Positions 53,978-63,101 of a DNA stretch of 64,000 nt are shown here, in pieces (position 1 is the stretch's first letter; every line of letters begins with the position of its first letter). The notes under the pieces are model-generated. The model was not told the origin of the DNA. It worked only from the letters and a program-made list of their open reading frames with translations, and did no database searches. Position numbers and translations under genes: made by a program. The stretch comes from Nitrospira sp. (lineage in GTDB: Bacteria; Nitrospirota; Nitrospiria; Nitrospirales; Nitrospiraceae), in assembly GCA_024330965.1 (NCBI GenBank), contig JANDJL010000006.1:62001-126000 (forward strand). Direction: 5' to 3'.

Positions 53978-55153
53978 ATGGGAAGTTTTCCGATAGAACC
54001 GGCGACGCGCATCAAAACGTTGCCGCCCTACTTATTTGCTGCGATCGACAAGATGAAACAGGAGGCGATCGCCAGGGGTGTGGACATCATCAATCTCGGC
54101 ATCGGCGATCCGGATTTGCCGACGCCGGCTCCCATCATCGACGGTCTGGCCCAGGCGGCCAAGAACCCCAAGCACCATCAATATCCGTCCTACGAGGGCA
54201 TGTTGGCCTTTCGCACCGCCGTCGCCGAGTGGTACAGACGACGGTTCCATGTCACGCTGAATCCCGCCGACGAGGTCCTCACCTTGATCGGCTCGAAGGA
54301 AGGCATCGGTCACGTGCCGCTCGCCTTTGTCGATCCGGGCGACGTCGTCTTGGTGCCGAGTCCCGGCTATCCGGTTTATCCGGTCGGCACGAGTTTCGCG
54401 GGCGGGGTGGCGCACATCATGCCGCTCACGAAAGCCAACGGATTTTTGCCGGATCTGGACGCGATTCCCAAAGACGTCGCCAGAAAAGCCAAGCTCATGT
54501 GGCTCAATTCACCGAACAATCCCACGTCGGTGGTGATGACGAAGGAGTATTTCAAGCGGGTGGTCGAGTTCGCGCGGGAGCACCACGTGATCGTCTGCCA
54601 CGACGCCGCCTATTCCGAAATTTACTATGATGGCAAACGGCCGCCCAGTTTTCTCGAAGCCGAGGGCGCCAAGGACGTCGGCGTCGAGTTCCATTCGCTG
54701 TCCAAGACGTACAACATGACCGGCTGGCGCATCGGTTTTGCCGTGGGGCACAAGGAGGTCTTGGCCGGGTTGGGGAAAGTCAAAAGCAATCTGGATTCCG
54801 GTGTGTTTGAAGCCGTGCAAGTCGCGGGAGTGACGGCTCTCGGCCTGGATGAGTCCGTGACGGACGGCATTCGCAAAATCTATCAGGAACGTCGCGACAC
54901 GCTTGTGCCGGGATTGAGGCATCTGGGGCTGGAGGTAGAGCCTCCCGCCGCCGCATTTTATGTCTGGGTCACGGTGCCGAAGGGCTACACATCGACGTCC
55001 TTTACCGCCCACCTGCTCGAAAAAGCGGGGATCGTGACCACGCCGGGCAACGGATTCGGCGCACCAGGGGAAGGGTATATCCGAATGACCCTCTGCACAT
55101 CCAAAGAGCGATTGGCGGAAGCGGTGGAACGAATCAAGCGCGTGGGATTCTGA
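53978..55153 (+). CDS. dapL: LL-diaminopimelate aminotransferase
   Basis: 391 residues. PLP-lysine in FHSLSKTYNMTGWRIGF; other features are INLGIGDPDLPTPAPI, KEGIGHVPLAFVDPGDV, MWLNSPNNPTSVV and YIRMTLCTSKERLAEAV. This is the aspartate-aminotransferase fold with the DapL-type N-terminus. It transaminates tetrahydrodipicolinate to LL-diaminopimelate in one step, replacing the acyl pathway. DapL is used by Nitrospirota, Cyanobacteria and plants. AAAAGGAGAGG directly precedes the ATG. AspC-like activity is the alternative. Confidence 0.9.
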   Translation: MGSFPIEPATRIKTLPPYLFAAIDKMKQEAIARGVDIINLGIGDPDLPTPAPIIDGLAQAAKNPKHHQYPSYEGMLAFRTAVAEWYRRRFHVTLNPADEVLTLIGSKEGIGHVPLAFVDPGDVVLVPSPGYPVYPVGTSFAGGVAHIMPLTKANGFLPDLDAIPKDVARKAKLMWLNSPNNPTSVVMTKEYFKRVVEFAREHHVIVCHDAAYSEIYYDGKRPPSFLEAEGAKDVGVEFHSLSKTYNMTGWRIGFAVGHKEVLAGLGKVKSNLDSGVFEAVQVAGVTALGLDESVTDGIRKIYQERRDTLVPGLRHLGLEVEPPAAAFYVWVTVPKGYTSTSFTAHLLEKAGIVTTPGNGFGAPGEGYIRMTLCTSKERLAEAVERIKRVGF

Positions 55154-55193
55154 CGAGGGCGTCTGACGGTTGAGGCCGGGCGATATCTCTGAA

Positions 55194-55736
55194 ATGGTCT
55201 TCATCGGATTCGGATCGAACGTCGGTGATCGGGCGGACTACTGTCATCGGGCGGTGACTTTGCTCAGCCTGCTGCCCCATGCGCAGGTCACAGGCGTGTC
55301 GTCGCTCTATGAAACGGAGCCGATCAACGACGGAACGGATCCGGGAGAAGGGTGGTTCCTCAACGGAGTGGTCGCATTGAACACCGAGATTCCTCCTCGC
55401 AGCCTTCTCTCGTTCCTTCGGGAGATCGAACGGGCGCTGGGCCGTGATCCCGATCACAGAGCAGGCCCCCGGTCCATTGATCTGGACCTTCTCTTCTACG
55501 GCGTTCGTGTCATCGATGAACCTGATCTCGTCGTGCCCCATCCACGTGCCCACCGCCGTCGGTTCGTGTTGGTACCGCTCAATGAGATCGCGCCCGATTG
55601 GGTTCATCCGGTCAGCGGGTTGTCCGTAAGGCAAATGTTGAGCCTATTGACGGATCGTTCGGTTGTACGGGTCTTCTCCCCACCGCCCATCCGCGTCGGC
55701 TTCCAGACAGGGTGCCCTTCCAGCGTAAGACCATGA
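55194..55736 (+). CDS. folK: 2-amino-4-hydroxy-6-hydroxymethyldihydropteridine pyrophosphokinase
   Basis: 180 residues from ATG 55194 (a TTG at 55170 is possible). HPPK motifs: FIGFGSNVGDR and the pterin/ATP signature GRDPDHRAGPRSIDLDLLF, with VVPHPRAHRRRFVLVPL following. It pyrophosphorylates the pterin precursor of folate. Its stop overlaps the panC ATG (ATGA). Confidence 0.93.
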   Translation: MVFIGFGSNVGDRADYCHRAVTLLSLLPHAQVTGVSSLYETEPINDGTDPGEGWFLNGVVALNTEIPPRSLLSFLREIERALGRDPDHRAGPRSIDLDLLFYGVRVIDEPDLVVPHPRAHRRRFVLVPLNEIAPDWVHPVSGLSVRQMLSLLTDRSVVRVFSPPPIRVGFQTGCPSSVRP

Positions 55737-56647
55737 GAATCATCCGTAGCCCTGCAGCCATGGCGGCGTGGAGCGAAGGCCTCCGCCGCGAAGGGGTGAC
55801 CATCGGTTTCGTGCCGACGATGGGGGCCTTGCATGATGGACACCGGTCGTTAATTCGTGCCGCCCGTCTTGGGTCTGATGCTTTGGTCGTGAGCGTCTTT
55901 GTGAATCCGACCCAATTCGGCCCGGGAGAGGACCTGACTCGTTATCCGCGCTCGCTTGCGCGAGATCGCGCGTTATGTCGTAGGGAAAGGGCCGACGTTT
56001 GTTTTGAGCCGACTGAGACGGCAATGTATCCCAAGGGCTACCAGACCGTGGTGACGGTGCCGGAGATCGCCCGACGGTGGGAAGGAGCGGTACGACCACA
56101 TCATTTCCAGGGCGTCGCCACCGTGGTGACAAAACTGTTCGGGATTGTTCGTCCCCATTTTGCTTGGTTTGGGCAAAAGGACTATCAACAGGCCATGCTG
56201 GTCCGACAGTTGGTCAAGGATCTCAATCTGGGTGTCAAGATCATCGTCCGCCCAACGGTTCGAGAACCAGACGGTTTGGCGATGAGTTCGCGCAATGTGC
56301 GCCTGTCCGTGGAAGAACGGGCCGTCGCCGCGATGTTGTATACGAGTTTGCAAGAGGGCCGCGAGGCGATTCGGCGGGGCATCACGAACGCGTCGGCCGT
56401 TCAAAAGGCGATGGCTTCGGTGATAGAACAGGAACCGTTGTTGACGACCGACTACTTGGCGGTCTGTGATCCACGGACCTTGGAGCCACTGACCCGCATC
56501 ACGTCGAAAGCCGTCCTGCTGGGCGCCGTCCGGGTCGGTTCTGTGCGCCTGATCGACAATCTTGTCGTGTCGGCGCCTCGCAAGCGGCGTGGCAAGATGG
56601 TCGAGCGGATCTCGGCGACTTGGCTTCCCAGCCCCGCTCCTCGTTAA
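55733..56647 (+). CDS. panC: Pantothenate synthetase
   Basis: 304 residues from ATG 55733. The HIGH-type nucleotide site is FVPTMGALHDGHRSLI; FVNPTQFGPGEDLTRYPR, WFGQKDYQQAMLVRQLVK and LAMSSRNVRLSVEERAVAA (KMSKS-like) are all present. It joins beta-alanine to pantoate for CoA synthesis. Translationally coupled to folK, and ends one base before the convergent PilZ gene's stop codon. Confidence 0.95.
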   Translation: MRIIRSPAAMAAWSEGLRREGVTIGFVPTMGALHDGHRSLIRAARLGSDALVVSVFVNPTQFGPGEDLTRYPRSLARDRALCRRERADVCFEPTETAMYPKGYQTVVTVPEIARRWEGAVRPHHFQGVATVVTKLFGIVRPHFAWFGQKDYQQAMLVRQLVKDLNLGVKIIVRPTVREPDGLAMSSRNVRLSVEERAVAAMLYTSLQEGREAIRRGITNASAVQKAMASVIEQEPLLTTDYLAVCDPRTLEPLTRITSKAVLLGAVRVGSVRLIDNLVVSAPRKRRGKMVERISATWLPSPAPR

Positions 56648-57229
56648 CTAATGGAGCAACTTGGAAGTTCGAATGTGTTGTCCGACGAGCAGGTTGAGGA
56701 TGACGCGGCTCAAACGATGCCGCTCGTCTGGCTGAAGGCTGACAAAGCGACAGCCCATTGAGCCCTCTCTCACCGATCGGACCATGGCCGTTTCCACCGT
56801 GATGGGTTCTTCTCCGGAAGCCGGTTTGATGACCAGTTCAAGCAGGGTGCCGATCGGCAATGTTGCGGAAGATTCGAACGTACAGCCGCCCATGGAAAGT
56901 TCCGTCGTTCGGCCCTCAATGCGGGAGGTTGTCTCGGCAGGAAGAACGGATGCCTGGAAAGAAGCGAGTAGGCGCGTGTATTCCCGGCGATCGGTTTCGG
57001 ATGGGGGTGTGAGAGCGATCGGCCAATGGGCGCGGAAGCGGGTGGTGCAGAGCTGACAGCGGAATGGAAAGACGTGAAAGCGATAGAGGAGCTTTTCGAA
57101 GGCTCCGATGCAGTGTGCTAGGCGGATGAACGAGGATCCGCAACCAGGACAATGCAGATCGGCTATGAACTCGTCTCCGGCCCCCGCAGGATGCGGCAGA
57201 GAGAGGAGAGATCCTCCGCTGTCAGACAT
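56648..57229 (-). CDS. PilZ-domain protein with N-terminal zinc-ribbon-like region
   Basis: 193 residues. The first 60 residues contain four Cys in two pairs (CPGC and CQLC), typical of a zinc ribbon. The PilZ c-di-GMP motifs follow at about 80-110: RREYTR and TELSMGGC (the D/NxSxxG motif). It may read cyclic di-GMP from the diguanylate cyclase at 28530-29465. Its start lies 67 bases inside the MazG-like gene; a later start is possible. Confidence 0.78.
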   Translation of the reverse strand: MSDSGGSLLSLPHPAGAGDEFIADLHCPGCGSSFIRLAHCIGAFEKLLYRFHVFPFRCQLCTTRFRAHWPIALTPPSETDRREYTRLLASFQASVLPAETTSRIEGRTTELSMGGCTFESSATLPIGTLLELVIKPASGEEPITVETAMVRSVREGSMGCRFVSLQPDERHRLSRVILNLLVGQHIRTSKLLH

Positions 57230-57600
57230 GTTCGTTGCGCCTCCAAAATGGGTTCAATGCGGGCTGGTGAGTAGGTTGCCGGTTTGATCCATTTACCATC
57301 GGGCCGTTTGTATCCTCCGACCTTGCTGAGGTTGGATCGGTGGACTTCGCGAAACACCGGTTCCATGTCGATGCCGTATGACACGGCGGTGCCGTAGACC
57401 ACGTACAGTAAGTCGGCCAATTCTTTGGCCACCGACGGCAAATCGCCGGCGGCCATGGACTGTTTGAGCTCGTCGAATTCCTCCTGAATGAGACGGAGAC
57501 GAAGTTGTTTGGTCTCCTCGCCGGGATCGGCGGGAATCGTTTGGATCAGAATGTCAAATTTGCGATGAAATTCTTCGACCAGGAATTGTTCGTCCGTCAT
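57163..57600 (-). CDS. MazG/PRA-PH-like nucleotide pyrophosphohydrolase
   Basis: 145 residues from ATG 57600 behind AAGGATCGGT. The all-alpha NTP pyrophosphohydrolase metal motif is visible: RLIQEEFDELKQSM (ExxE) and AKELADLLYVVYGTAVSYG (ExxD). This resembles the phosphoribosyl-ATP pyrophosphatase-like and MazG-like small proteins. The specific substrate is not clear. The 67-base overlap with the next gene suggests coupling. Confidence 0.82.
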   Translation of the reverse strand: MTDEQFLVEEFHRKFDILIQTIPADPGEETKQLRLRLIQEEFDELKQSMAAGDLPSVAKELADLLYVVYGTAVSYGIDMEPVFREVHRSNLSKVGGYKRPDGKWIKPATYSPARIEPILEAQRTCLTAEDLSSLCRILRGPETSS

Positions 57601-57927
57601 ACCGATCCTTGTGGTTATGAAAAAAAGGGGACGCGTGGCTTCGTATCTTGTTTGATCTCGCAAGGCTCCCTATCCGGTCGAATAAAACGCAGCCTGGGTG
57701 CTTCGGTCTCCTCAGAAGAAAGAGACCCTCCATGCGTTTGGCGGGAAGACCGGGCGTCGGGACATCGAGGTCGCTTGTGGGGGAAAGGAACGTTTCACCG
57801 TCGGAAAATCGTGAGGGAAGCGTGCGCGACGTGGAATAAGACGAGGGGCGTATCATGGGCGGACAGATTACGGAAAGTCGATTGAGAAGATCAAGAAGCC
57901 GAACATCTCCGGGCGATCGGCCCTACA
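57601..57927. other. 327-base gap upstream of the MazG-like gene
   Basis: No convincing gene. It includes a hairpin, GGTCTC-CTCAGAAGAAA-GAGACC (57709-57731), and the promoter region of the MazG-like gene. Neither a riboswitch nor a tRNA could be recognised in either direction. Confidence 0.4.
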
Positions 57928-60582
57928 TCAGGCCGTAGAAGAGCGGTGTGTCGGCTGTGTCAATTGGACCGTTCCGGCTCCCGCGTCCAATCGGACGATG
58001 TGTCCGTCTTTGAGCAGTGAGAGCGCACCCCTGACGTTGGCGACGGTCGGGATTCCATATTCCCGGGCGATAATGGCTCCGTGAGATAAGGTGCCTCCCA
58101 TCTCCGCGATGACTCCTCCGGCGATCCCGAAGAGGGGGGCCATGCCGGGATCGATGACCGGTACAGCGAGAATCTCTCCGGCTTGGACGGAGGCCCAGTC
58201 GTTCGGTGAACGGAGCACGCGGACCGGCCCGGTCGCGATACCGGCGCTGATCGGTACGCCGGACAGAAGATCAGATCGATCATGATCGTCGGATGCCGCG
58301 AGGCCCACGCGCGCCGTTTCCCAATCGCGGATCGTGTCGGGCGGGTGGACACGGGCGTTGTGCGCTCGCTCGAGGCGACGTGCTCGGATCACCGATCGCC
58401 AGTCGTGCTTCTTCCCCTCGGCAAGTTCGATCGTCTCCTGAAGCGTCATGAAAAACACGTCATCCCGATCGTCAAGGATCCCCTGGGAGGCGAGTAAGTC
58501 GCCGGCGTGCAGTAAAAGCCGGCGGATGGCCGAGGAAAAATACATCAGATGATGGCGGTTCGCTTCACGGAGCGCGAAAAAGCGACAGAGGCGTCGGTGC
58601 CACCACAGATATATCCACCATCGATGCTTTCTCCATCCCATGCGCCGTTTGATTTCGTGAAGCGCCTCGGCTCGCACGCGGGCTTGACGGGCAAGGATAT
58701 CGTCCGGTTCCGACGATGCCGCACCGAGTTGCGTCCGCAACACGGCGAGGACCGCCTCCGGATTGTCGGCGAGGCGCGGCGACATGATGTCCGATTCGCC
58801 GACGCCGCGATGGCCGTAGTCTTCCAGATAAGCGTCGAAGGCGCGGAGAAAGGCCGTGCCTTTGAGAGTCTCACGGAAACCGGATGCGTTCCATGGATTG
58901 GCCGTGAAGAAGGTAGAGGCCGCCGCCTCATGTCGAGCAATGTGGACAAGGTCGGCAAGGCGGAGAATCTGCTGCGCACTGATCACCGTGCCCTGCCCTT
59001 GGAGTGCGGCATTGGACAGCGCTCTCCAGTCGGGTCCCAGCCATCGAGGCAACAGCCGATTCAGCACCTGAAGGCACTGAGCGACTCCTCCGGCGATCCC
59101 GAAGGTCAGTTCGTGTGTCCGAATCCAAGCGCTCAGGTTCTCCAGCCGGGCGAGGCTCTCGTGAAGAGAAAGCCGACCGATGTGTTGCGGGCCGCATTGC
59201 TCCGCCATCCTCTTCATCTCGGCGAACCATGTCGGTCCATGAACGACCGCGCGCCGCATTTCCATCACCATGAGGAGGCCGGCTCGCAGGAACGCCGGCC
59301 AACCTAGCGGTTCTTCAGGAGGGGGAGCCGCGATCGGCTCCCCGCCCATGTGTTCGGACAGAAGCGACGGGTCGCTTCGTAACTGCGCCTGAAGCATGTA
59401 AAACAAGGTGACGTTGAGATAAGGGCGCCCGTAGAGCACGCGGGTGGAGGACAGACCGGTTGGGACCCGGCAGCCCAGTCTGCGATAGGGGGCGACGATG
59501 TGTTCCTCCATGAACCGCTCCATGAAAGAAAGGCCGAGCGGACTGGGGAGGTCCGGCATCGTTTCTTTGAGATTCGTGCGCGACCACTCGCAATCGTCGT
59601 TGGTGAATTCCGCTGAAGGACGGATCCCGGTGATGGGTCGGGCTTGCAGGATCCAGAGTGTGCCGGAATCGATCGCCCATTCCAGATCGACAGGGAAGCC
59701 GAACGCCCGTTCGACCTCCTTGGCCGTGCGCGCCAGTTCGAACAGTTGTTCGTCGGAAAGTGACGGCCGTTCCCGATCCGACTCGGGAATCGGTTTATGG
59801 CGCAGCCCCTCCTCAGTGACCGCCAGCCGGCTTGATTTGTGAGCGATGGTCCGACGTCGAATCCACACCGGTTGTCGATCGGCGCCGATCTGCACGACAT
59901 ATTGGTCGGGCGTCGCTTGTCCCTCGACGAGCGGCGCTGCCAAACCGGGAACGGCGTTGACGACGATCTGGAACGACCGACCTGTGATCGGATGGACGGA
60001 GTAGGCCACGCCGGCGGCAATGGGATCGAGCATCGGTTGAATGATGACCGCCATCGAGGGAGCTGACCGAGAAGGATCCCGTTCGGTGGTGTACTGCAGG
60101 ACCCGTTCATCCCAGAGCGACGCCCAGAGATCCGTTATCGCGGTGTCGAGGAGGTCTGTGGGAATGCCGAGTTGGGTGCGATAGAGCCCGGCGAAACTGG
60201 AATGACCGGCGTCTTCGTTGGTGGCGGATGATCGAACGGCCCATCGCGTGGTGGGCAACGTTTCGGGCGACGCCGAAAGGGTTCGGAGAGCCGTGAGGCA
60301 TTGAGCCGCCAGGTCGGAAATGTTCAGTGCCCGGATACGTGATTGTCGGTCCAGGAGCAAGGCGTTCCGTTCCGCTTCCGGTAGCCCCATGGCCAGCTCC
60401 CAGTCCTTCTCTGCATCCAGTCCCAAGCCTTTGAGCGAGTGGCAATAGGCCTCGGTCGTTATGCAAATGCCGGGAGGAACGGCAAAGCCACATGACAGGA
60501 GGCGAGCAAGGCCCACGGCCTTTCCCCCCGCAAGCGCGGGATTGGTACAACGTGATAAAGGGAGAATGAGGGGTGGGGGCAT
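57928..60582 (-). CDS. PEP-synthase/rifampicin-phosphotransferase-like protein
   Basis: 884 residues. The N-terminal ATP-grasp domain (PPDK_N) spans about 1-320: NPALAGGKAVGLARLLSCG, WAVRSSATNEDAGHSSFAGLY, VAYSVHPITGR and DLEWAIDSGTLWILQARPI. The C-terminal swivelling domain (about 790-870) holds the phospho-His in GGTLSHGAIIAREYGIP. Between them is a large helical region. The C-terminal PEP-binding barrel of true PEP synthase and PPDK is absent, and the length is close to that of rifampicin phosphotransferase (about 866). So an ATP-dependent transfer to an unknown hydroxyl group is more likely than PEP synthesis. It follows the glycerate kinase by 15 bases. Confidence 0.85.
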   Translation of the reverse strand: MPPPLILPLSRCTNPALAGGKAVGLARLLSCGFAVPPGICITTEAYCHSLKGLGLDAEKDWELAMGLPEAERNALLLDRQSRIRALNISDLAAQCLTALRTLSASPETLPTTRWAVRSSATNEDAGHSSFAGLYRTQLGIPTDLLDTAITDLWASLWDERVLQYTTERDPSRSAPSMAVIIQPMLDPIAAGVAYSVHPITGRSFQIVVNAVPGLAAPLVEGQATPDQYVVQIGADRQPVWIRRRTIAHKSSRLAVTEEGLRHKPIPESDRERPSLSDEQLFELARTAKEVERAFGFPVDLEWAIDSGTLWILQARPITGIRPSAEFTNDDCEWSRTNLKETMPDLPSPLGLSFMERFMEEHIVAPYRRLGCRVPTGLSSTRVLYGRPYLNVTLFYMLQAQLRSDPSLLSEHMGGEPIAAPPPEEPLGWPAFLRAGLLMVMEMRRAVVHGPTWFAEMKRMAEQCGPQHIGRLSLHESLARLENLSAWIRTHELTFGIAGGVAQCLQVLNRLLPRWLGPDWRALSNAALQGQGTVISAQQILRLADLVHIARHEAAASTFFTANPWNASGFRETLKGTAFLRAFDAYLEDYGHRGVGESDIMSPRLADNPEAVLAVLRTQLGAASSEPDDILARQARVRAEALHEIKRRMGWRKHRWWIYLWWHRRLCRFFALREANRHHLMYFSSAIRRLLLHAGDLLASQGILDDRDDVFFMTLQETIELAEGKKHDWRSVIRARRLERAHNARVHPPDTIRDWETARVGLAASDDHDRSDLLSGVPISAGIATGPVRVLRSPNDWASVQAGEILAVPVIDPGMAPLFGIAGGVIAEMGGTLSHGAIIAREYGIPTVANVRGALSLLKDGHIVRLDAGAGTVQLTQPTHRSSTA

Positions 60583-60597
60583 CGAGAGCGATGGTAC

Positions 60598-61941
60598 CTA
60601 GAGCAGCAGTAACAGGTAAAGGTCATTGACGTTGGTGCCTGTCGGTCCTGTGCGGATATGGCATCCGAGGGTGTGCAAGGCATGGTAAGTGTCGTGGCGG
60701 TTCAAGGCCGAGAGCAGATCCACTCCGAGCGATCGGGCCCGCGCAACGGTGCCTTCCGTGACCACAGCTCCGGCGGCATCGGTCGGCCCATCGGTTCCAT
60801 CGGATCCCACCGCCGCCAGCCAGGCTTTGGGAATCGTTTGGAGATGAAAGGCGGCGGCGGTCGCGAATTCCTGGGCTCGTCCTCCCTTGCCCTGCCCCGT
60901 CACCGTGACGGTCGGTTCCCCACCCGCGATGAGGCAGATGGGACGTCGAAAGCCGCCGGATCCGCTGAGCAGCCGCTTGCCGGTGCGCACGAACCGTTCG
61001 GCTTCCCTCCGGGCCTCTCCGGTGACGGGGGTTGAGAGGAGTCGAACGTGGATTCCGGCCCGCTTAGCTGCCCGAGCTACAGCCTCGATCATAGTCCGAT
61101 TGTTGCCGATGATGAGGTGGCGCACTCGCCGCAGCCTGCTTGCACCGGGTTTGAGCGTTTCAGGTACCGTGCCCTTCAGCCCTTGGAGGAGATGCCGGCG
61201 TACGGCAGGGGGTGCGGCCCGCCAAATCTTGTATCGCTTGAGGACGTCGATGGCGTCGGCGAATGTGGTCGGATCCGGTGCCGTCGGTCCCGACCCGATC
61301 GTGCCAAAGTCATCACCGATGACGTCCGAGAGAACGAGGGTGACGATGGTGGCCTTCGTACTTCGCGCGAGTCCACCGCCCTTTAATTGCGAGAGATGTT
61401 TGCGAACCGCGTTGACCTCGTTGATCGAGGCGCCGCTCCTGAGCAGGAGATCCGTCGTCCGTCGTTTATCGGCTAGCGTGAGTCCTGGCACAGGGGCGGG
61501 CAAGAGACTTGATGCGCCGCCGGAGAGCAACACAATGAGCAGGTCATGGGATGTGAGGTCGCCGACCAAAGCCTTGATCCGCTCTGCGGCTCGCAGTCCC
61601 GCGCGATCTGGTATCGGATGAGCCGCTTCGACGACGGTGATGCGTCGAAGCGGAGCCCTATGCCCGGTTTTGACCACGACGAGTCCGCCCTCGATCCGTG
61701 ATCCCAAGATGGACTCCAGCGACTGGGCCATCCGCGCCGAGGCCTTCCCGGCACCCACGACGACGAGGCGCTCATAACGGGACAGGTCATAGACATGTCG
61801 CCCTATTCGCAACAGCTGCCCTCGACGGGACACAATGTGAAGCAGTCCGCGGTGTGGATCGGCGGCGCACAGCCCCGCCAGGATCAACTTTCGAAGCAAC
61901 GGTCTGGCGGGGGAGGGGGGAAGGCGGAGCGCAAGAGCCAT
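60598..61941 (-). CDS. Glycerate 2-kinase (MOFRL/DUF4147 family)
   Basis: 447 residues from ATG 61941, which avoids overlap; ATG 61974 would overlap mltD by 28 bases. Hallmarks are VVVGAGKASARMAQSLE, LIVLLSGGASSLLPAP, KHLSQLKGGGLA, LVLSDVIGDDFGTIGSGPT and ICLIAGGEPTVTVTGQGKGGRAQE, followed by GSDGTDGPTDAAGAVV. It phosphorylates D-glycerate to 2-phosphoglycerate, which feeds PEP. It lies between the transglycosylase and the PEP-synthase-like gene. Confidence 0.92.
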   Translation of the reverse strand: MALALRLPPSPARPLLRKLILAGLCAADPHRGLLHIVSRRGQLLRIGRHVYDLSRYERLVVVGAGKASARMAQSLESILGSRIEGGLVVVKTGHRAPLRRITVVEAAHPIPDRAGLRAAERIKALVGDLTSHDLLIVLLSGGASSLLPAPVPGLTLADKRRTTDLLLRSGASINEVNAVRKHLSQLKGGGLARSTKATIVTLVLSDVIGDDFGTIGSGPTAPDPTTFADAIDVLKRYKIWRAAPPAVRRHLLQGLKGTVPETLKPGASRLRRVRHLIIGNNRTMIEAVARAAKRAGIHVRLLSTPVTGEARREAERFVRTGKRLLSGSGGFRRPICLIAGGEPTVTVTGQGKGGRAQEFATAAAFHLQTIPKAWLAAVGSDGTDGPTDAAGAVVTEGTVARARSLGVDLLSALNRHDTYHALHTLGCHIRTGPTGTNVNDLYLLLLL

Positions 61942-61946
61942 TTGAG

Positions 61947-62963
61947 CTAGGGGAGCTTGTCCTGCTTGAAACATCGGTTGGGACAGGTTTGCCGGGGCAC
62001 TCGAATTTGGTAGGTGCCGCGAGGTAACACATCCTTTTTGAATTCCGGGTTGAGCAGTTTGAGTTCCAGAAAATAGGTGCCGAATTCTTCGGCGATAGAC
62101 GTGAGGGTTCGTTGTGGTTCCTTGATGTTCACGGTGACGGTTTCCGCCTCCAGCGGGAGATACAGATCCTTTTTGCTCAATCCCAGGTATTTCTCCGGTT
62201 GGGAATAGATCTCTTTGGCCGCGATAATCCGCGGCACGTAGCGCATGGTTTCACGAGGGGCGTGGAGCTTCCAGTAATCGCTGACCCGCTGCTCTTTGAG
62301 CAGCTTGCGGATGCGCTCTTCGCCGGCATTATAGGATGCCATGGCGAGAAACCAATCGTTTTGGTGAAAGTCCTTGAGATAGGACAGGTATTTGACCGCC
62401 GCCTCCGTCGAAAGCTCGAGGTTTCGGCGCTCGTCCAGGACCGCGTCGCTTTTCAAGCTGTAGCGCCGTCCCGTGGACGGGATAAACTGCCACGGGCCTG
62501 AGGCCTTGGCTTTGGAATAGGCCGCTGCAATACATTTGCTCTCGACGAGCAACATGTACTTGAGGTCGTCGGGCAATCCGGCTTCGGCCAACTGTTTTTC
62601 GGCCGGAGGAAAGCACCGTCCGGTTCGTTTGGCGAGGATGATGCTCTCTCCCTCGTTGGCCAGGAACTGATAGAATTCGTACTCGATTCGTTCTCGGACC
62701 TGCCAGTTGTCCAACGGCACCGGCATTCCCGCGAAGGTCATCTTCTCGGGCAACTTAAACGAACTGAGGAAATAGCGCTGATGTTCCCGTTTGATTTCCG
62801 GGAGGATGACCAGGCGGTCTTCGGGATCGGCTTGCTCGTCCTGTTGTTCGGAAGGGAAGAGTCCCCGTTCATTCTCCGACTGATCCACCGACGAGACCGC
62901 CCATCCATCGCTCAGGAGGGAAAAACAGAAGAACGTCGCTGCGAGCAGGGTCTTTAGGATCAT
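61947..62963 (-). CDS. Membrane-bound lytic murein transglycosylase D-like protein
   Basis: 338 residues from ATG 62963, which has GGAGAGGAGCGCGGGA upstream. The signal peptide ends near SDGWA. The SLT core includes LLVESKCIAAAYSKAKASGP with the catalytic Glu, WQFIPSTGRRYSLKSD and AMASYNAGEERIRKLLKE. The C-terminal 60 residues resemble one LysM-like module (TLTSIAEEFGTYFLELKLLN). E. coli MltD is longer. It cleaves peptidoglycan and releases anhydro-muropeptides, substrates of the AnmK route. Confidence 0.88.
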   Translation of the reverse strand: MILKTLLAATFFCFSLLSDGWAVSSVDQSENERGLFPSEQQDEQADPEDRLVILPEIKREHQRYFLSSFKLPEKMTFAGMPVPLDNWQVRERIEYEFYQFLANEGESIILAKRTGRCFPPAEKQLAEAGLPDDLKYMLLVESKCIAAAYSKAKASGPWQFIPSTGRRYSLKSDAVLDERRNLELSTEAAVKYLSYLKDFHQNDWFLAMASYNAGEERIRKLLKEQRVSDYWKLHAPRETMRYVPRIIAAKEIYSQPEKYLGLSKKDLYLPLEAETVTVNIKEPQRTLTSIAEEFGTYFLELKLLNPEFKKDVLPRGTYQIRVPRQTCPNRCFKQDKLP

Positions 62964-63101
62964 TCCCGCGCTCCTCTCCGTCTGTTGAAATTCGTTCGGT
63001 GTTTGGGGGACCAACAGGCCACGACGAACGATGCTAGCAAGGTGATGTGCTGTCGGCAAGCGGAATGAAATTTCTCCTTCATGCTACACTCGGTTTTCAT
63101 C

